Shown here in pieces: positions 19,498-28,740 of a stretch of 64,000 nucleotides of DNA. The number at the start of each line of letters is the position of its first letter. The stretch's first letter is position 1. The position numbers and the translations under genes were made by a program. This stretch comes from Myxococcota bacterium (GTDB lineage: Bacteria; Myxococcota; XYA12-FULL-58-9; JALHOP01). The stretch is from assembly GCA_022842935.1 (NCBI GenBank), contig JALHOP010000012.1:62001-126000 (forward strand), given 5' to 3'. The notes beneath the pieces are model-generated. The model did no database searches. It was not told the DNA's origin and worked only from the letters and a program-made list of their open reading frames with translations.

Positions 19498-20637
19498 TCA
19501 CACCTTTACCTCGTGTGCGCCGCGCGACGGGACGCATACGTAGATTTCCGGCTGCGGGAAGCCTGCGGCGACGTAGCGCTCGCCCATCATCGCGGCAAAG
19601 GTGTCCGTCTTCGTAGCGTCGACGAGAGACACCGTACAGCCTCCGAACCCCCCGCCCGTCATGCGACTTCCGAGGACCCCGGGAAACTCGCGAGCAAGCT
19701 CCACCAAGACGTCGAGCTCCTTGCAGCTGACCTCGTAGTCGTCCCGCAGGCTCGCGTGCGACGCCCACATCAAAGCTCCGACGGTCGCGAGATCGCGAGC
19801 GCGAAGAGCGTCCGCCGCCGCGGTCACGCGCGCATTTTCGCGCACGACGTGCCGGCAACGTCGCAGGACGATCGGATCGAGCGCGACGCTTGCGAGCATG
19901 TGCTCGGTCACGTCACGCAGAGCCCTGACGTTCGGGTAGCGCCTGCGGACCAAGCCGACACCTTCCTCGCATTGCGCCCGCCGCGCGTTGTACGCGCTGC
20001 TGGCGAGCTCGTGTTTGACCATAGAGTTGACGACCATGACCTTGACGTCGCTCGGCAAGGGCACGCGTACGTAGGTGAGCGAGCGGCAGTCCAGCATCAA
20101 CGCCGTTCCGGCCTCCCCGCAGCTCGACACGAACTGATCCATGATGCCGCACCGCATGCCGACGAAGTCGTTCTCGGCGGCCTGGCCGACACGCGCGAGC
20201 GTCGCGCTGTCGAGCGTCACGCCGCTCATCGCGCTTAGCGCAAGCCCGCTCGCCACCTCGAGCGCGGCCGACGAGGAGAGCCCAGCTCCCATGGGCACCG
20301 AACCCTGCACCAGAAGGTCGCCGCCGCGTACAGGCACTCCAATGTGCGCGAGCGCCTGCGCGACGCCGACGATGTAGTCGCTCCAGTGATGGCGGGGGCG
20401 AAGCGCGCGGGCGAGGTCGACCTCGTAGGTCTCGTCGTGGCTGCTCGAGTGCATGCGCAGGACACGGTCGTCGCGCGTCGCTATAGCGACAGTCGCTGTG
20501 AAACCGATGGCGAGCGGCATGACGAAGCCGTCGTTGTAGTCGGTATGCTCACCGATGAGGTTCACCCGCCCGGGCGCCTGGAAGACGCGCCCGGGCCGGC
20601 CGTAGCGCTCGCGAAACGCGTTGCCGATGTCGATCAT
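19498..20637 (-). CDS. galK: Galactokinase
   Basis: 379 residues. The galactokinase signature GRVNLIGEHTDYNDG is at residues 24-38, the GHMP kinase ATP loop is VPMGAGLSSSAALE near residue 115, and the third motif RMTGGGFGGC is near 330. It phosphorylates alpha-D-galactose to galactose 1-phosphate. galT and galE are not in this window, so the rest of the Leloir pathway must lie elsewhere. It is divergent from rseP with about 217 bases between the starts. Confidence 0.96.
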   Translation of the reverse strand: MIDIGNAFRERYGRPGRVFQAPGRVNLIGEHTDYNDGFVMPLAIGFTATVAIATRDDRVLRMHSSSHDETYEVDLARALRPRHHWSDYIVGVAQALAHIGVPVRGGDLLVQGSVPMGAGLSSSAALEVASGLALSAMSGVTLDSATLARVGQAAENDFVGMRCGIMDQFVSSCGEAGTALMLDCRSLTYVRVPLPSDVKVMVVNSMVKHELASSAYNARRAQCEEGVGLVRRRYPNVRALRDVTEHMLASVALDPIVLRRCRHVVRENARVTAAADALRARDLATVGALMWASHASLRDDYEVSCKELDVLVELAREFPGVLGSRMTGGGFGGCTVSLVDATKTDTFAAMMGERYVAAGFPQPEIYVCVPSRGAHEVKV

Positions 20638-20663
20638 CCCATCCCCCCCGGACGCGGCTTTTT

Positions 20664-20680
20664 GTCTGCCTTAGGCAGAC
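20664..20680. repeat. Perfect inverted repeat in the galK/rseP divergent region
   Basis: GTCTGCC-TTA-GGCAGAC is a perfect 7-base inverted repeat with T5 just before it on the plus strand. It has no T-tract on its downstream side in either direction, so it is not a standard terminator. Lying 27 bases upstream of the galK start, it could be an operator. The same arms occur at 52616-52632. Confidence 0.4.
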
Positions 20681-20854
20681 GAACAGCTGCGCGAAATGAC
20701 CAGGCCCGCTTCGCAAACACAATGTCCCTGAATTCCTATGGTTACACTCGGGACGCGTGGACTTTAAGAATGTTTGCTGCCAACGACGCGTCCCAGCAGT
20801 GCGCTTGACCTGCTAGACTTCAGGGTCGAGATTAATCTCTTCGAGGTCTTCCCC

Positions 20855-22522
20855 TTGGCGTACGTCCTCCAAAATCTCCACTGGTTCCTGCTGTTCATCA
20901 CCGTGCTCGTTTTCGTGCACGAACTCGGCCACTTCCTCGTGGCCAAGTGGTGCGGTGTCCGCGTCCTCAAGTTCTCCATCGGCATGGGTCCGCGTGTGCT
21001 CTCGGTGCGCCGCGGCGACACCGAATACGCCATCAGCCTGCTGCCGATTGGTGGCTTCGTGAAGATGCTGGGCGACCTGCCGGGCGCCGACATTGCGCCA
21101 GAAGACGCTCCCCACGCTTTCAACAACAAGAAGGTCTGGCAGCGCGCTGCCATCGTCGCTGCCGGTCCGGTCTTCAACTTCGTGCTCGCGCTTTTCGTCT
21201 ACTTCGGAATGTTTACGGGACAGCAGACCTTCGAGGCGACGCGCATTGGCTCGGCGACCGTCGGCGGTCCAGCCTGGACCGGCGGTCTGCGTCCCGGCGA
21301 CACCATCCTCACCGTCGACGGCCAGAAGCCGCGCGACTATTTCGAGCTTCGTGAGTTGATCGGCGCGCGCCCCAACGCGACCGTGACCATCGCCTACGAG
21401 CGTGACGGCGAGCAACGCACCGCCAACGTGACGACCCGAGCTCACGACGAGGCCAACGTCTTCCAGGAGCGCGAAGCGCGCGGCCGCATCGAGGTCAACA
21501 ACCGTTTCGTTCAGCCGATCGTCGCTATCGTGGACAAGCAGAGTCCCGCGGCACTTGCTGGCATCCAGACGGGTGACCGTATCGTTAGCGTCGACGGCAA
21601 AGAGGTGACCGCCTGGCACGAGGTCCGTCGCGTGCTCGCGGGTGGCGATGGACCGGTCCGCTTGAGCATCCGCCGTGACGAGCAGGTTTTCGATCTCACT
21701 CTCACCCCCGGCCCCGCCGAGGCCAACCTCGGCAACGATCTGCTTTCCGCTGCGGACCGCCAAAACGGATATACCGGGCTCGTCAGCAAAGAGAGCACCT
21801 TGGCGCGCGTCGAGGCCGACACCCCGGCCGCCGCGGCCGATCTGCAGGTCGGCGACCGCGTCATCGCGGTCACCACGCACGATAGCAAGGGCAACGCGGT
21901 CGTAAGGCCGGTCAACACCCTGACGCTCGACTTGATGATGGCAAGCGATGCCCATGACGCCATTACGCTGACCATCCAGCGCGGTCGTGAGGTCTCGACG
22001 CACGAAGTGCGATTCACCGAGCGCGAAGAGAAAGACGACTTCAAGAACGTCCGTCGGGCCCAGGTGTTCGGCGCCGGCGGCGACCCCGCGGCGACGGGCG
22101 TGTACACGATAACGCGCAAGGTCGGACCGCTCGAGGGCTTCCGGCGTGCCGTCGCGCACGTGGGCGACGACATGACCTTGATCGTCAAAGGCATCGCCAA
22201 GATCGCGAGCGGTCAACTCCCCATGGACAGTATGGGCGGGCCGATCATGCTCTTCGTGATCGCCGAGAAGAGCGCCAACAGCGGTCTCGCCGAGTTCCTC
22301 ACGATGCTCGCGGTCATCAGCGTCAACCTCGGGCTCATCAACCTGGTGCCCGTTCCTGTCCTCGATGGCGGGCACTTGATGTTCCTCGCCATGGAAGCCA
22401 TCCGCAGGCGGCCGCCCAGCGTGCGGGTCCGCGAGGTCGCAAACTTGGTTGGCCTCGTCATGTTGCTCATGCTCATGGTGCTGGTCTTCAAGAACGACAT
22501 CGTTCGTTTCGTCTTGGGTTAG
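20855..22522 (+). CDS. rseP: Site-2 intramembrane metalloprotease RseP with three PDZ domains
   Basis: 555 residues from a TTG at 20855 preceded by GAGG; an upstream TTG at 20774 is possible but adds an unlikely N-terminus. The first membrane helix carries the zinc site HELGHF, followed by LPIGGFVKMLGD and AAGPVFNFVLAL; the last region has NLVPVPVLDGGHLMF with the distal zinc-ligand Asp. Between them are three PDZ-like units, GPAWTGGLRPGDTILTVDG, SPAALAGIQTGDRIVSVDG and TPAAAADLQVGDRVIAV, whereas well-studied relatives have one or two. It cuts anti-sigma factors or signal-peptide remnants in the inner membrane. Confidence 0.94.
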   Translation: MAYVLQNLHWFLLFITVLVFVHELGHFLVAKWCGVRVLKFSIGMGPRVLSVRRGDTEYAISLLPIGGFVKMLGDLPGADIAPEDAPHAFNNKKVWQRAAIVAAGPVFNFVLALFVYFGMFTGQQTFEATRIGSATVGGPAWTGGLRPGDTILTVDGQKPRDYFELRELIGARPNATVTIAYERDGEQRTANVTTRAHDEANVFQEREARGRIEVNNRFVQPIVAIVDKQSPAALAGIQTGDRIVSVDGKEVTAWHEVRRVLAGGDGPVRLSIRRDEQVFDLTLTPGPAEANLGNDLLSAADRQNGYTGLVSKESTLARVEADTPAAAADLQVGDRVIAVTTHDSKGNAVVRPVNTLTLDLMMASDAHDAITLTIQRGREVSTHEVRFTEREEKDDFKNVRRAQVFGAGGDPAATGVYTITRKVGPLEGFRRAVAHVGDDMTLIVKGIAKIASGQLPMDSMGGPIMLFVIAEKSANSGLAEFLTMLAVISVNLGLINLVPVPVLDGGHLMFLAMEAIRRRPPSVRVREVANLVGLVMLLMLMVLVFKNDIVRFVLG

Positions 22523-22611
22523 GACGTTTTGGCCCCACAGAGAACCTGCCTGACACGCTGACAGGCCGGGAGCCGTAGCCGGGTCGTGGAGGGCTACGTA
22601 AACATTACAAC

Positions 22612-23502
22612 ATGGGTGTAGCACCGGTTTCGGATGGCGTTCGTTTGCACGAAGGGACAGCCCCCGTCTTGTCCCCCGAGCTTGGCCGTTTAGTCGAATC
22701 GATTGGGTTCCCGGAAGAGTTGGGTCCGCTCGAGCAGCTCTTCGTGCGCCGAGACCTGACCCATCGGGAGGCGGGGCTGACCGCCCATGTCCGCGCCGGC
22801 GGATTCGAGCCGGACAGCGAGCTGGGCAAGGCCGTCGTTGATGCCGCTCGCGCCATGAATGGCGAGCGCGGCCCAGTGGCCGTCTTCGACCTCTCCCTGC
22901 TTGCAGGCCAGCCCATTCAGGTGCGCGCGCGTGCCTGGTCGGCGTTGCGACGCATGACCGACGCTTTGACGGCACAGGCGGCTCCGGCAGCGACCACCCC
23001 TGAGGGCTCGGCTGCGGCCGTACCCCCGAACCGCGCACCAGGCTTGACGACGCCCGGGGCTGCCGCGCGTGGTGCGCGTGCGCTTCCCAACCACAATCAG
23101 CTACGGGGCGTGCCCGTCGAGTTTCGTGAGTGGTTCGCGCGGCCGCAAAACCAGCGCCAGGTCTTCGGCATGTTGCTCGAGCGTCAGCCGAAGAGCTTGC
23201 GGGAGGGTCTCGATGCCATCGAGGCGCGCTATCCTTCGGCGTCATCGAATTTGCAGCACGTCTTGGCGCAGCTGCAGACGCAGCTCGTCCCGTTTGGTTA
23301 CCAAGGCAACCAGGAGGGGATTCCGAACGAACGCATGACCACTGCGCTTGCTTTTGCGCGTGAGCAGGTGCGGCCGCACTTTGCCGGCATCGCAACGCGC
23401 ACCGCTGCCCAAGCGCGCGCCCGCGAGCTTAACCTGCAGGGTTCACCCGACTTGCTCGCAGCGGTCGCTGGCGGACTCCTCGGCTGGCGCGCCGACGTCT
23501 AA
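22612..23502 (+). CDS. Hypothetical protein
   Basis: 296 residues; I do not recognise a family. The N-terminal 120 residues are mixed and soluble-looking, then comes a Pro/Ala-rich linker (about 125-155) and a helical C-terminal half with NHNQLRGVPVEFREWF and a segment rich in Arg, Gln and Leu. No signal peptide or membrane helix. It lies 89 bases after rseP and 111 bases before tsaB on the same strand. A weak stem-loop (GCCTG/CAGGC, 22548-22566) sits in the gap before it, so it may be its own unit. Confidence 0.6.
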   Translation: MGVAPVSDGVRLHEGTAPVLSPELGRLVESIGFPEELGPLEQLFVRRDLTHREAGLTAHVRAGGFEPDSELGKAVVDAARAMNGERGPVAVFDLSLLAGQPIQVRARAWSALRRMTDALTAQAAPAATTPEGSAAAVPPNRAPGLTTPGAAARGARALPNHNQLRGVPVEFREWFARPQNQRQVFGMLLERQPKSLREGLDAIEARYPSASSNLQHVLAQLQTQLVPFGYQGNQEGIPNERMTTALAFAREQVRPHFAGIATRTAAQARARELNLQGSPDLLAAVAGGLLGWRADV

Positions 23503-23613
23503 CCCCGTCGCGGTGGGGCTGAACGTTTCCCGCCGCCTTCTGCGTTGAATCGATACAGACAGAGCGGTGCCAGCGTTTGCTCGGCCCGCGCCGTGTGATA
23601 CCCGCACGGTCGC

Positions 23614-24297
23614 ATGTCGACCCGCCTCGAAGATCGCCTCCTCGCGCTCGCTGACACGCTCGGGGGACCGTTGCTCGCCGTCGATACGTCCGGCGCTGCG
23701 ACGCTGTGCCGCGTCGGCTGGGCTCCCGGCGAGGTCGTCGAGGAGAGCTTCGCAGGCGAAGCACAGCAATCCGAAGCGATCGGCGCCGCACTCGCCAAGG
23801 CCTCGACGAACCACCCCGACGCCGTGAAGCGCTTGAAGGCCATCGTCGTGGGCCTTGGGCCAGGCTCGTTCACGGGCCTGCGCGTCGGCCTCGCGCTCGC
23901 CAAGGGGCTCGCCTACGCCGGCGGCGTACCGCTCTACGGCGTGTCGAGTCTTGCGACCCTGGCTGCGTCGCAGGAGCCCGGGACCGTGGCGCTCATGCTC
24001 GAGGCGCGTCGTGGCGAGATCTTCGCCGCGGTCTACGAGGTGACGGAGGGTGCCCTACGTGCCCTCGTCGCCGATGTGCTCACGACGCGCGAAGCCTTCG
24101 CGGCCGTACTCGGGCGCTTCCCCGCGGCGCGCGTTCTCGACGATGCCCACGTGAAGCCGATGCGCGCCTCAGCGAGTCTGCTTCTCGCCGAGGCTCGTCT
24201 GCGCGCCAACGCAAGCGACGACGTTGGTCAGCTCGTGCCGCGCTACCTGAAGGTCTCGGAGGCCGAGCGCCTGCCGACGCAGACCCCCAGCGTCTGA
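23614..24297 (+). CDS. tsaB: tRNA threonylcarbamoyladenosine biosynthesis protein TsaB
   Basis: 227 residues, the normal length. It starts with the ASKHA-fold motif LLAVDTSGAATLCRV and has the TsaB hallmark IVVGLGPGSFTGLRVGLALAKGLA, followed by PLYGVSSLATLA; the C-terminus has VPRYLKVSEAERL. TsaB partners with TsaD and TsaE to make the t6A modification at position 37 of ANN-decoding tRNAs. Neither partner is in the window. Confidence 0.95.
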   Translation: MSTRLEDRLLALADTLGGPLLAVDTSGAATLCRVGWAPGEVVEESFAGEAQQSEAIGAALAKASTNHPDAVKRLKAIVVGLGPGSFTGLRVGLALAKGLAYAGGVPLYGVSSLATLAASQEPGTVALMLEARRGEIFAAVYEVTEGALRALVADVLTTREAFAAVLGRFPAARVLDDAHVKPMRASASLLLAEARLRANASDDVGQLVPRYLKVSEAERLPTQTPSV

Positions 24298-24373
24298 AGT
24301 ATCTCACGGCGGCGAAATAGGCTGGCCGGTGTGACCGTCGCCGCGATCCATGCCGGCGCGAGGTGGGGCGGGG

Positions 24374-24988
24374 TTAGTGATGCGGCCGCATGTGCAGCAA
24401 CTCGCGGGTTGTCGCCGGCCGGTAGAGCTTGGTTTGCGCGAGCTCGCTCCAATGCACCGATGGTAGTCGGCGGGCGACGACGCGGCGTGCCCGATAGTAG
24501 TTGAGGTCGAGCGAGTCGATGGCAATGCGCTTCTGGCCCGTGGACGCGTGGATCATCTTGCCGTGACCCATGGCGATGCCCACGTGGCTCACGCGCTTAC
24601 TGCCCGAGCTCGTATGGAAGAAAAGCAGGTCACCCGGCTCGAGCTCGTCCCAAGCGACCTTCTGACCGACGTTGCTCATCTCGCCCGAGGTGCGTGGCAA
24701 GATGATGCCGTGCTCGGCGTAGACCTTCTGCACGAAGCCAGAGCAATCGAGGCCCAGTCCAGCGCGACTGCCGTAGACATAAGGCACGCCGAGATAACGT
24801 TGTGCGGTGTCGAGCACGGCTTTGGCTGGGACCTCGGCCGGCTTGCGAATATCCGACGCCAAGGCTGTGCCTGCCAAAATGGAGAGCCACAAGCAGGTAC
24901 CAACGGCTGCGTGGGCCACCCGCAAGTCCGTGATAGCGATGAGACGCAAGATCGCGCGTTCGCATCTGGCCCACAGTCCCAACATCAT
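24374..24988 (-). CDS. NlpC/P60 family cell-wall endopeptidase
   Basis: 204 residues with an N-terminal hydrophobic export segment (VGTCLWLSILAGTALAS, about residues 29-45). The NlpC/P60 domain has the catalytic Cys in GLDCSGFVQKVY, preceded by YLGVPYVYG, the central His in RVSHVGIAMG and a third polar residue in MIHAS. These enzymes cut stem peptides of peptidoglycan. Its ATG overlaps the stop of the class A PBP gene by 4 bases, so the two are translationally coupled; it is the last gene of a peptidoglycan operon. Confidence 0.93.
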   Translation of the reverse strand: MMLGLWARCERAILRLIAITDLRVAHAAVGTCLWLSILAGTALASDIRKPAEVPAKAVLDTAQRYLGVPYVYGSRAGLGLDCSGFVQKVYAEHGIILPRTSGEMSNVGQKVAWDELEPGDLLFFHTSSGSKRVSHVGIAMGHGKMIHASTGQKRIAIDSLDLNYYRARRVVARRLPSVHWSELAQTKLYRPATTRELLHMRPHH

Positions 24989-27434
24989 TGCAGCCCGCTG
25001 TCGTCCTCTTCGAAGATGGGCTTGAGCGTCTGTTTGGCCGGAGTCGGCTCGGTCCCCGCAACGAAGACCTCTTCGATGCTCCCGATGTCCTCGCTGGGCT
25101 CGCCGCTGTCGGCGTCCACTTTGACGAACACGACGTCTGGGGGAGCCGCGAAATCACGCCGCGGCACGCCGTCCAGGGCGCGTCCCATGAACCGTATCCA
25201 GATTGGCAACGCGGCGCTGCCACCGGTAGCCCTGCCGAGCGGCGCGTTGTCGTCGAAGCCCACCCAGACCATGGCGGCGAGCTCAGGGGAAAAGCCGCCG
25301 AACCATACATTCCGGGACTCGTTGGAGGTTCCGGTCTTGCCGGCCACTGGCCGGTCGAGCACCAGGGCCCGCGTTGCGGTTCCGCCTTCGACGACCGAGC
25401 GCATCATCTGGGTAATCACGTAAGCGACCGACGGACGCATGACTTCCGTGAGCTCGGCGCGTGTCTCTTCGAGGGTTGCGTTGCTCGCGTCGACGACTTT
25501 GCGAATGAAGATCGGCGGCGCGTAGTAGCCGCCCGAGGCGATGGTCGCGTACGCGTTCGACATTTCGAGAGGCGTCACGTCGCCGGAGCCAAGCGCGAGC
25601 GTCAGGTTCTTCGGCAGATCGCTCATGACACCGATGGCGTGTGCCATGGCGATCACCTTGTCGGGGCCGACCTTCTCGATGAGCTTGACCGAGCAGGTGT
25701 TCTTCGAGCGCATGAGCGCCGTTCGATATGTGATGTTGCCGTCGAATTTTCCGTCTTCGTAGTTCTCTGGCTTCCACACCTTGCCGGTGTGCTCATCGCG
25801 GATCATGACGGGACTGTCGGGGCAGACCGTAGCGGGTGTGATGATGCCAGCGTCCAAGCCGGCGGCGTAGACGATCGGCTTGAACGACGAGCCTGGCTGG
25901 CGTCGCGATTGCACCGCGCGGATCAAGTTGCCGCGCTCTTGGTCGTAGCCGCCGACCATGGCTCGCACCAAGCGCGTTTGCGGGTCGACGGCGACGATAG
26001 CGCCTTCCACGGCGGGCTCGGGGACGAGCTCGCAGTCGAGGACGGGGAGCTTGGCGGTGTCCGAGGCAAGACGCACCGGCACCTTGTTGATTTGCACGTT
26101 GACGAGGTCGCCCTTGCGCAGAACGTCAGCGGGATCTTTGGGCGGCGGCGTGAAGCTCGTCGGCGAAAATCGCCGTGCCCAGGTCATGGTCTTGAAGGGG
26201 ATGCGGCCGCGCTGGGTACCGAGGTCGAGCCAAACCACGTCCTCATTCGAGTCGACGCTCGAGACCACGGCGGTGACGCGGGCGCCGTCCGTTAAAGTCG
26301 ACAAGCGCAAGGCGCGACTCGCCTGCGCCTTGTCGCCCACGTTGTCGCTACTGAGCTTACGCAAGTCCCAGATGACGCGCTTGTTGTCGGTGCGCCTCGC
26401 GACCTCGGTGTCGAGCTCGGCGTGCAGAGCCCCGACGAGGTCGTCGTAGCGATCGACCTCGATGCGCACCGCGGGCTCTTTGAAGCCCTGCGAGCGCGCC
26501 AGGTCTTCGAGACCGCTGCGCAAGGCGTCTTGAGCCGCGACCTGCGCTGCGGCGGACATACCGGTGTACACGGTGAGCCCGCCATGCTGGACGCGCTCCT
26601 CACCATAGCGGTCGACGAGCAAGCGACGCACCTGCTCGACGTAATGTGGCGTTCGCCCAAGATACGGCGGGGGGGGGGGGGGGGGCCCGGCATCGGCCGA
26701 GCAAGGGCGCTCTTCACGTCTGCCTCGGGAGCCCAGCCGTGCTCGAGCATCTGGCCCAGGACGTAGCGTTGGCGGTCCTTTGCTGCTTCGCGGTCGGCCT
26801 TGGGCGTGTAGCGACTCGGGTTCTTGGGAATGGCAGCGAGTAGGGCGGCCTCGGCGAGGTCGACCTCCCGCACCGACTTGCCGAAATACGTGCGCGAGGC
26901 CTCCTCGATGCCGTACGCGCTCGACCCGAAGTAGATCTGATTGAGGTAGAGCGTGAGGATGTCTTCTTTGCTGAGCAGTTGCTCGAGCTCGCGCGCCAGG
27001 ATGATCTCGCGAAACTTACGAGTCAGCGAGCGCTCGGGTCCGAGCACGAAGGTCTTCACCGTTTGCTGCGTGATGGTCGATGCGCCTTGCATGTGCGCCC
27101 CTGGCCGCAGGTTCTTGAGGAACGCCCGCAACATACCAAGGTAGTCGAGCCCGCCGTGGGTGAAGAAGCTCGCATCTTCCGCGGCCATGAACGCATGGAC
27201 CACGTGTTTGGGGATGACGTCGTAGGGAACTACGGTGCGCTTCTCGGTGAAGAGCTCGCCGACGAGCTCACCGTCGTCAGCGTAGATGCGCGAGACCTGG
27301 GTTGGGTCGTAGTCCGACAGGTTGCGGATCGCCGGCACGCCGGCTTTGAGCACCAAGAAGCCTACGACGGCGACGACCAAGCCGATTGCGCACAGGACGG
27401 TGCCCGCGAGCAGTACGACCTTCAGTTTCTTCAA
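24985..27434 (-). CDS. mrcA: Class A penicillin-binding protein (PBP1A type), reading frame broken at a 17-base C tract
   Basis: Bifunctional murein synthase in two frames. The first piece (from 27434) has a membrane anchor, the GT51 glycosyltransferase (AAEDASFFTHGG, GASTITQQ) and runs to about residue 250. The second piece has an OB-like region and the transpeptidase with SSFK, SKNT and KTGTSN. The shift is at 26669-26685, 17 C on the coding strand. Eighteen or 15 C would restore one frame of about 816 residues, normal for PBP1A. The tract encodes prolines between the two catalytic domains. It is either a sequence error or a slippage site; see findings. The gene is flanked by a lytic transglycosylase (3 bases upstream) and NlpC/P60. 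Confidence 0.88.
26669..26685. repeat. Homopolymer of 17 G (C on coding strand of the PBP gene)
   Basis: Seventeen consecutive G on the plus strand, by far the longest mononucleotide run in the window. It falls exactly where the PBP1A reading frame shifts. Runs of this length are prone both to replication slippage and to sequencing error. Confidence 0.95.
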
Positions 27435-27437
27435 GCG

Positions 27438-28586
27438 TTAGCCCCGCGAGGTGAGGGTACGGCTACGCGTCTGTTCCATGGCTGAGAACGAACGGCAAGC
27501 CGCGAGAAATCCCGCGTAGAAGTTCTTCGATGAGAAGCCCCAGTTCTCCTTGGAGTAGCTGGTGACCAGGAAGACGAGATCGTTCGTCCCAGCCTCGGCG
27601 ACCGCGCGCTTCAGACCATTGTGGCCGTGGTTGTACGCGGTGATGGCGAGCGGCCACGAGCCTAACATCTCGTAGTTTTTGCGCAGGAGCCTTGCGGCAG
27701 CGCGGGTCGATTTGACGACGTCCAGGCGATCGTCCTGCTTCTTGTTCACTGTAAGCCCGAGCCACTTCGCCGTGCTCGGCATCAGCTGCCACAACCCGAG
27801 CGCTCCCACCGACGAGCGCGCCTGAGGATTGAACATCGATTCGATGAAGGGGAGCATGGCGAGCTCTTTGGGCACCTTCTCTTCGATGAGCGTCTTTTCG
27901 ATCTCGGCCTTGAGCTTGCGCGCTCGCCCGTGCGCTATCGCAAACTTGTCGGCGACACCGCGCTGGGTGCGCAGGCGTTCATGGGCGCCGTCGAGGTGCT
28001 TTATGGTGCCGTCGCCGGCGAGCATGAGCAGGGTCTTGTCCTCGTCGTCCTGCGCCGTGAGGGTCAGGGCGAGGCGTGCGAGGCGCTCCTTCAAGTCGTC
28101 GACCTCGGCCGCGAGCTGAATTTTCGCCGCTTTCTCGTCGACGTCGCCGTTCGCGAGCTTGGGCAGCTCGACGACGCGCCACACCACACTCTGTGCCTCG
28201 CGGTCGTGGATGACCACCCGGTCGCTCCCGTGGCGTAGGTAGATGGTCTCCCAGAACTGAATCTTGTCTTCGAGCGCGTCGGGCTCGGGCAAGAGCCCCG
28301 GGTGCTCTTCGGCGACGAGTGCGCGGGGTGGCGTCGATGGCTCACGCGCAAGCGACCAGGGACCAACGTCGAAGCTTGCTTGATGGAAGCTCGACGCGAT
28401 GGTGATGTCATCGTCGCGCGCGGTGTCCGCCTGTGCATCGAGGGGGCTACAAAGCGACGGTTCGGTGCAGACTTCGCCAGCGGGAGCGGGCAGGGGCTCG
28501 GCGACGCGCTCGAGGGGCACCGCTACGGCGGAGCGACCCGTGAGGAGGAGAAGAGCAAGAGGGGCCGCGCGGCCAAGCAGTCTCAT
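27438..28586 (-). CDS. Membrane-bound or periplasmic lytic murein transglycosylase (MltD-like)
   Basis: 382 residues from the ATG at 28586, giving a signal peptide (MRLLGRAAPLALLLLTG, cleavage near AVA). The SLT domain shows LAMLPFIESMFNPQA with the catalytic Glu, GALGLWQLMPSTAKWLGL, and AITAYNHGHNGLKRA. No C-terminal LysM repeats are seen, unlike E. coli MltD. It cleaves glycan strands with formation of 1,6-anhydroMurNAc. It is the first gene of the operon that continues 3 bases later into the class A PBP and then NlpC/P60, so synthesis and cutting enzymes are made together. Confidence 0.92.
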   Translation of the reverse strand: MRLLGRAAPLALLLLTGRSAVAVPLERVAEPLPAPAGEVCTEPSLCSPLDAQADTARDDDITIASSFHQASFDVGPWSLAREPSTPPRALVAEEHPGLLPEPDALEDKIQFWETIYLRHGSDRVVIHDREAQSVVWRVVELPKLANGDVDEKAAKIQLAAEVDDLKERLARLALTLTAQDDEDKTLLMLAGDGTIKHLDGAHERLRTQRGVADKFAIAHGRARKLKAEIEKTLIEEKVPKELAMLPFIESMFNPQARSSVGALGLWQLMPSTAKWLGLTVNKKQDDRLDVVKSTRAAARLLRKNYEMLGSWPLAITAYNHGHNGLKRAVAEAGTNDLVFLVTSYSKENWGFSSKNFYAGFLAACRSFSAMEQTRSRTLTSRG

Positions 28587-28740
28587 GGTTCCTGACGTGG
28601 TGCGCTCGTACGCAACACCTCCCCAGTGTAGCCCCCACAACCGCACCCGGCAAACCTAGGGTGAGCCAAACCCCTGATTTCCCGTACCCCTGGCAGCGTG
28701 TCAGGTTGCGGAGCTAGGCCTGCTACTCCATCACCCCGGC

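Noticed and set aside
19472..19858. N-terminal extension of galM over galK
   Set aside because: The extra residues are an out-of-frame reading of the galK 3' end; ATG 19471 matches the family start.
22548..22566. rseP terminator (GCCTG/CAGGC)
   Set aside because: Only 5 paired bases with a 9-base gap and no T-tract; too weak to list as a terminator.
20813..23395. Open frame of about 860 codons on the minus strand opposite rseP
   Set aside because: It lies opposite rseP and the following gene, which have clear motifs, and its own product is low-complexity and rich in His, Asp and Arg as expected from reading GC-rich codons backwards.
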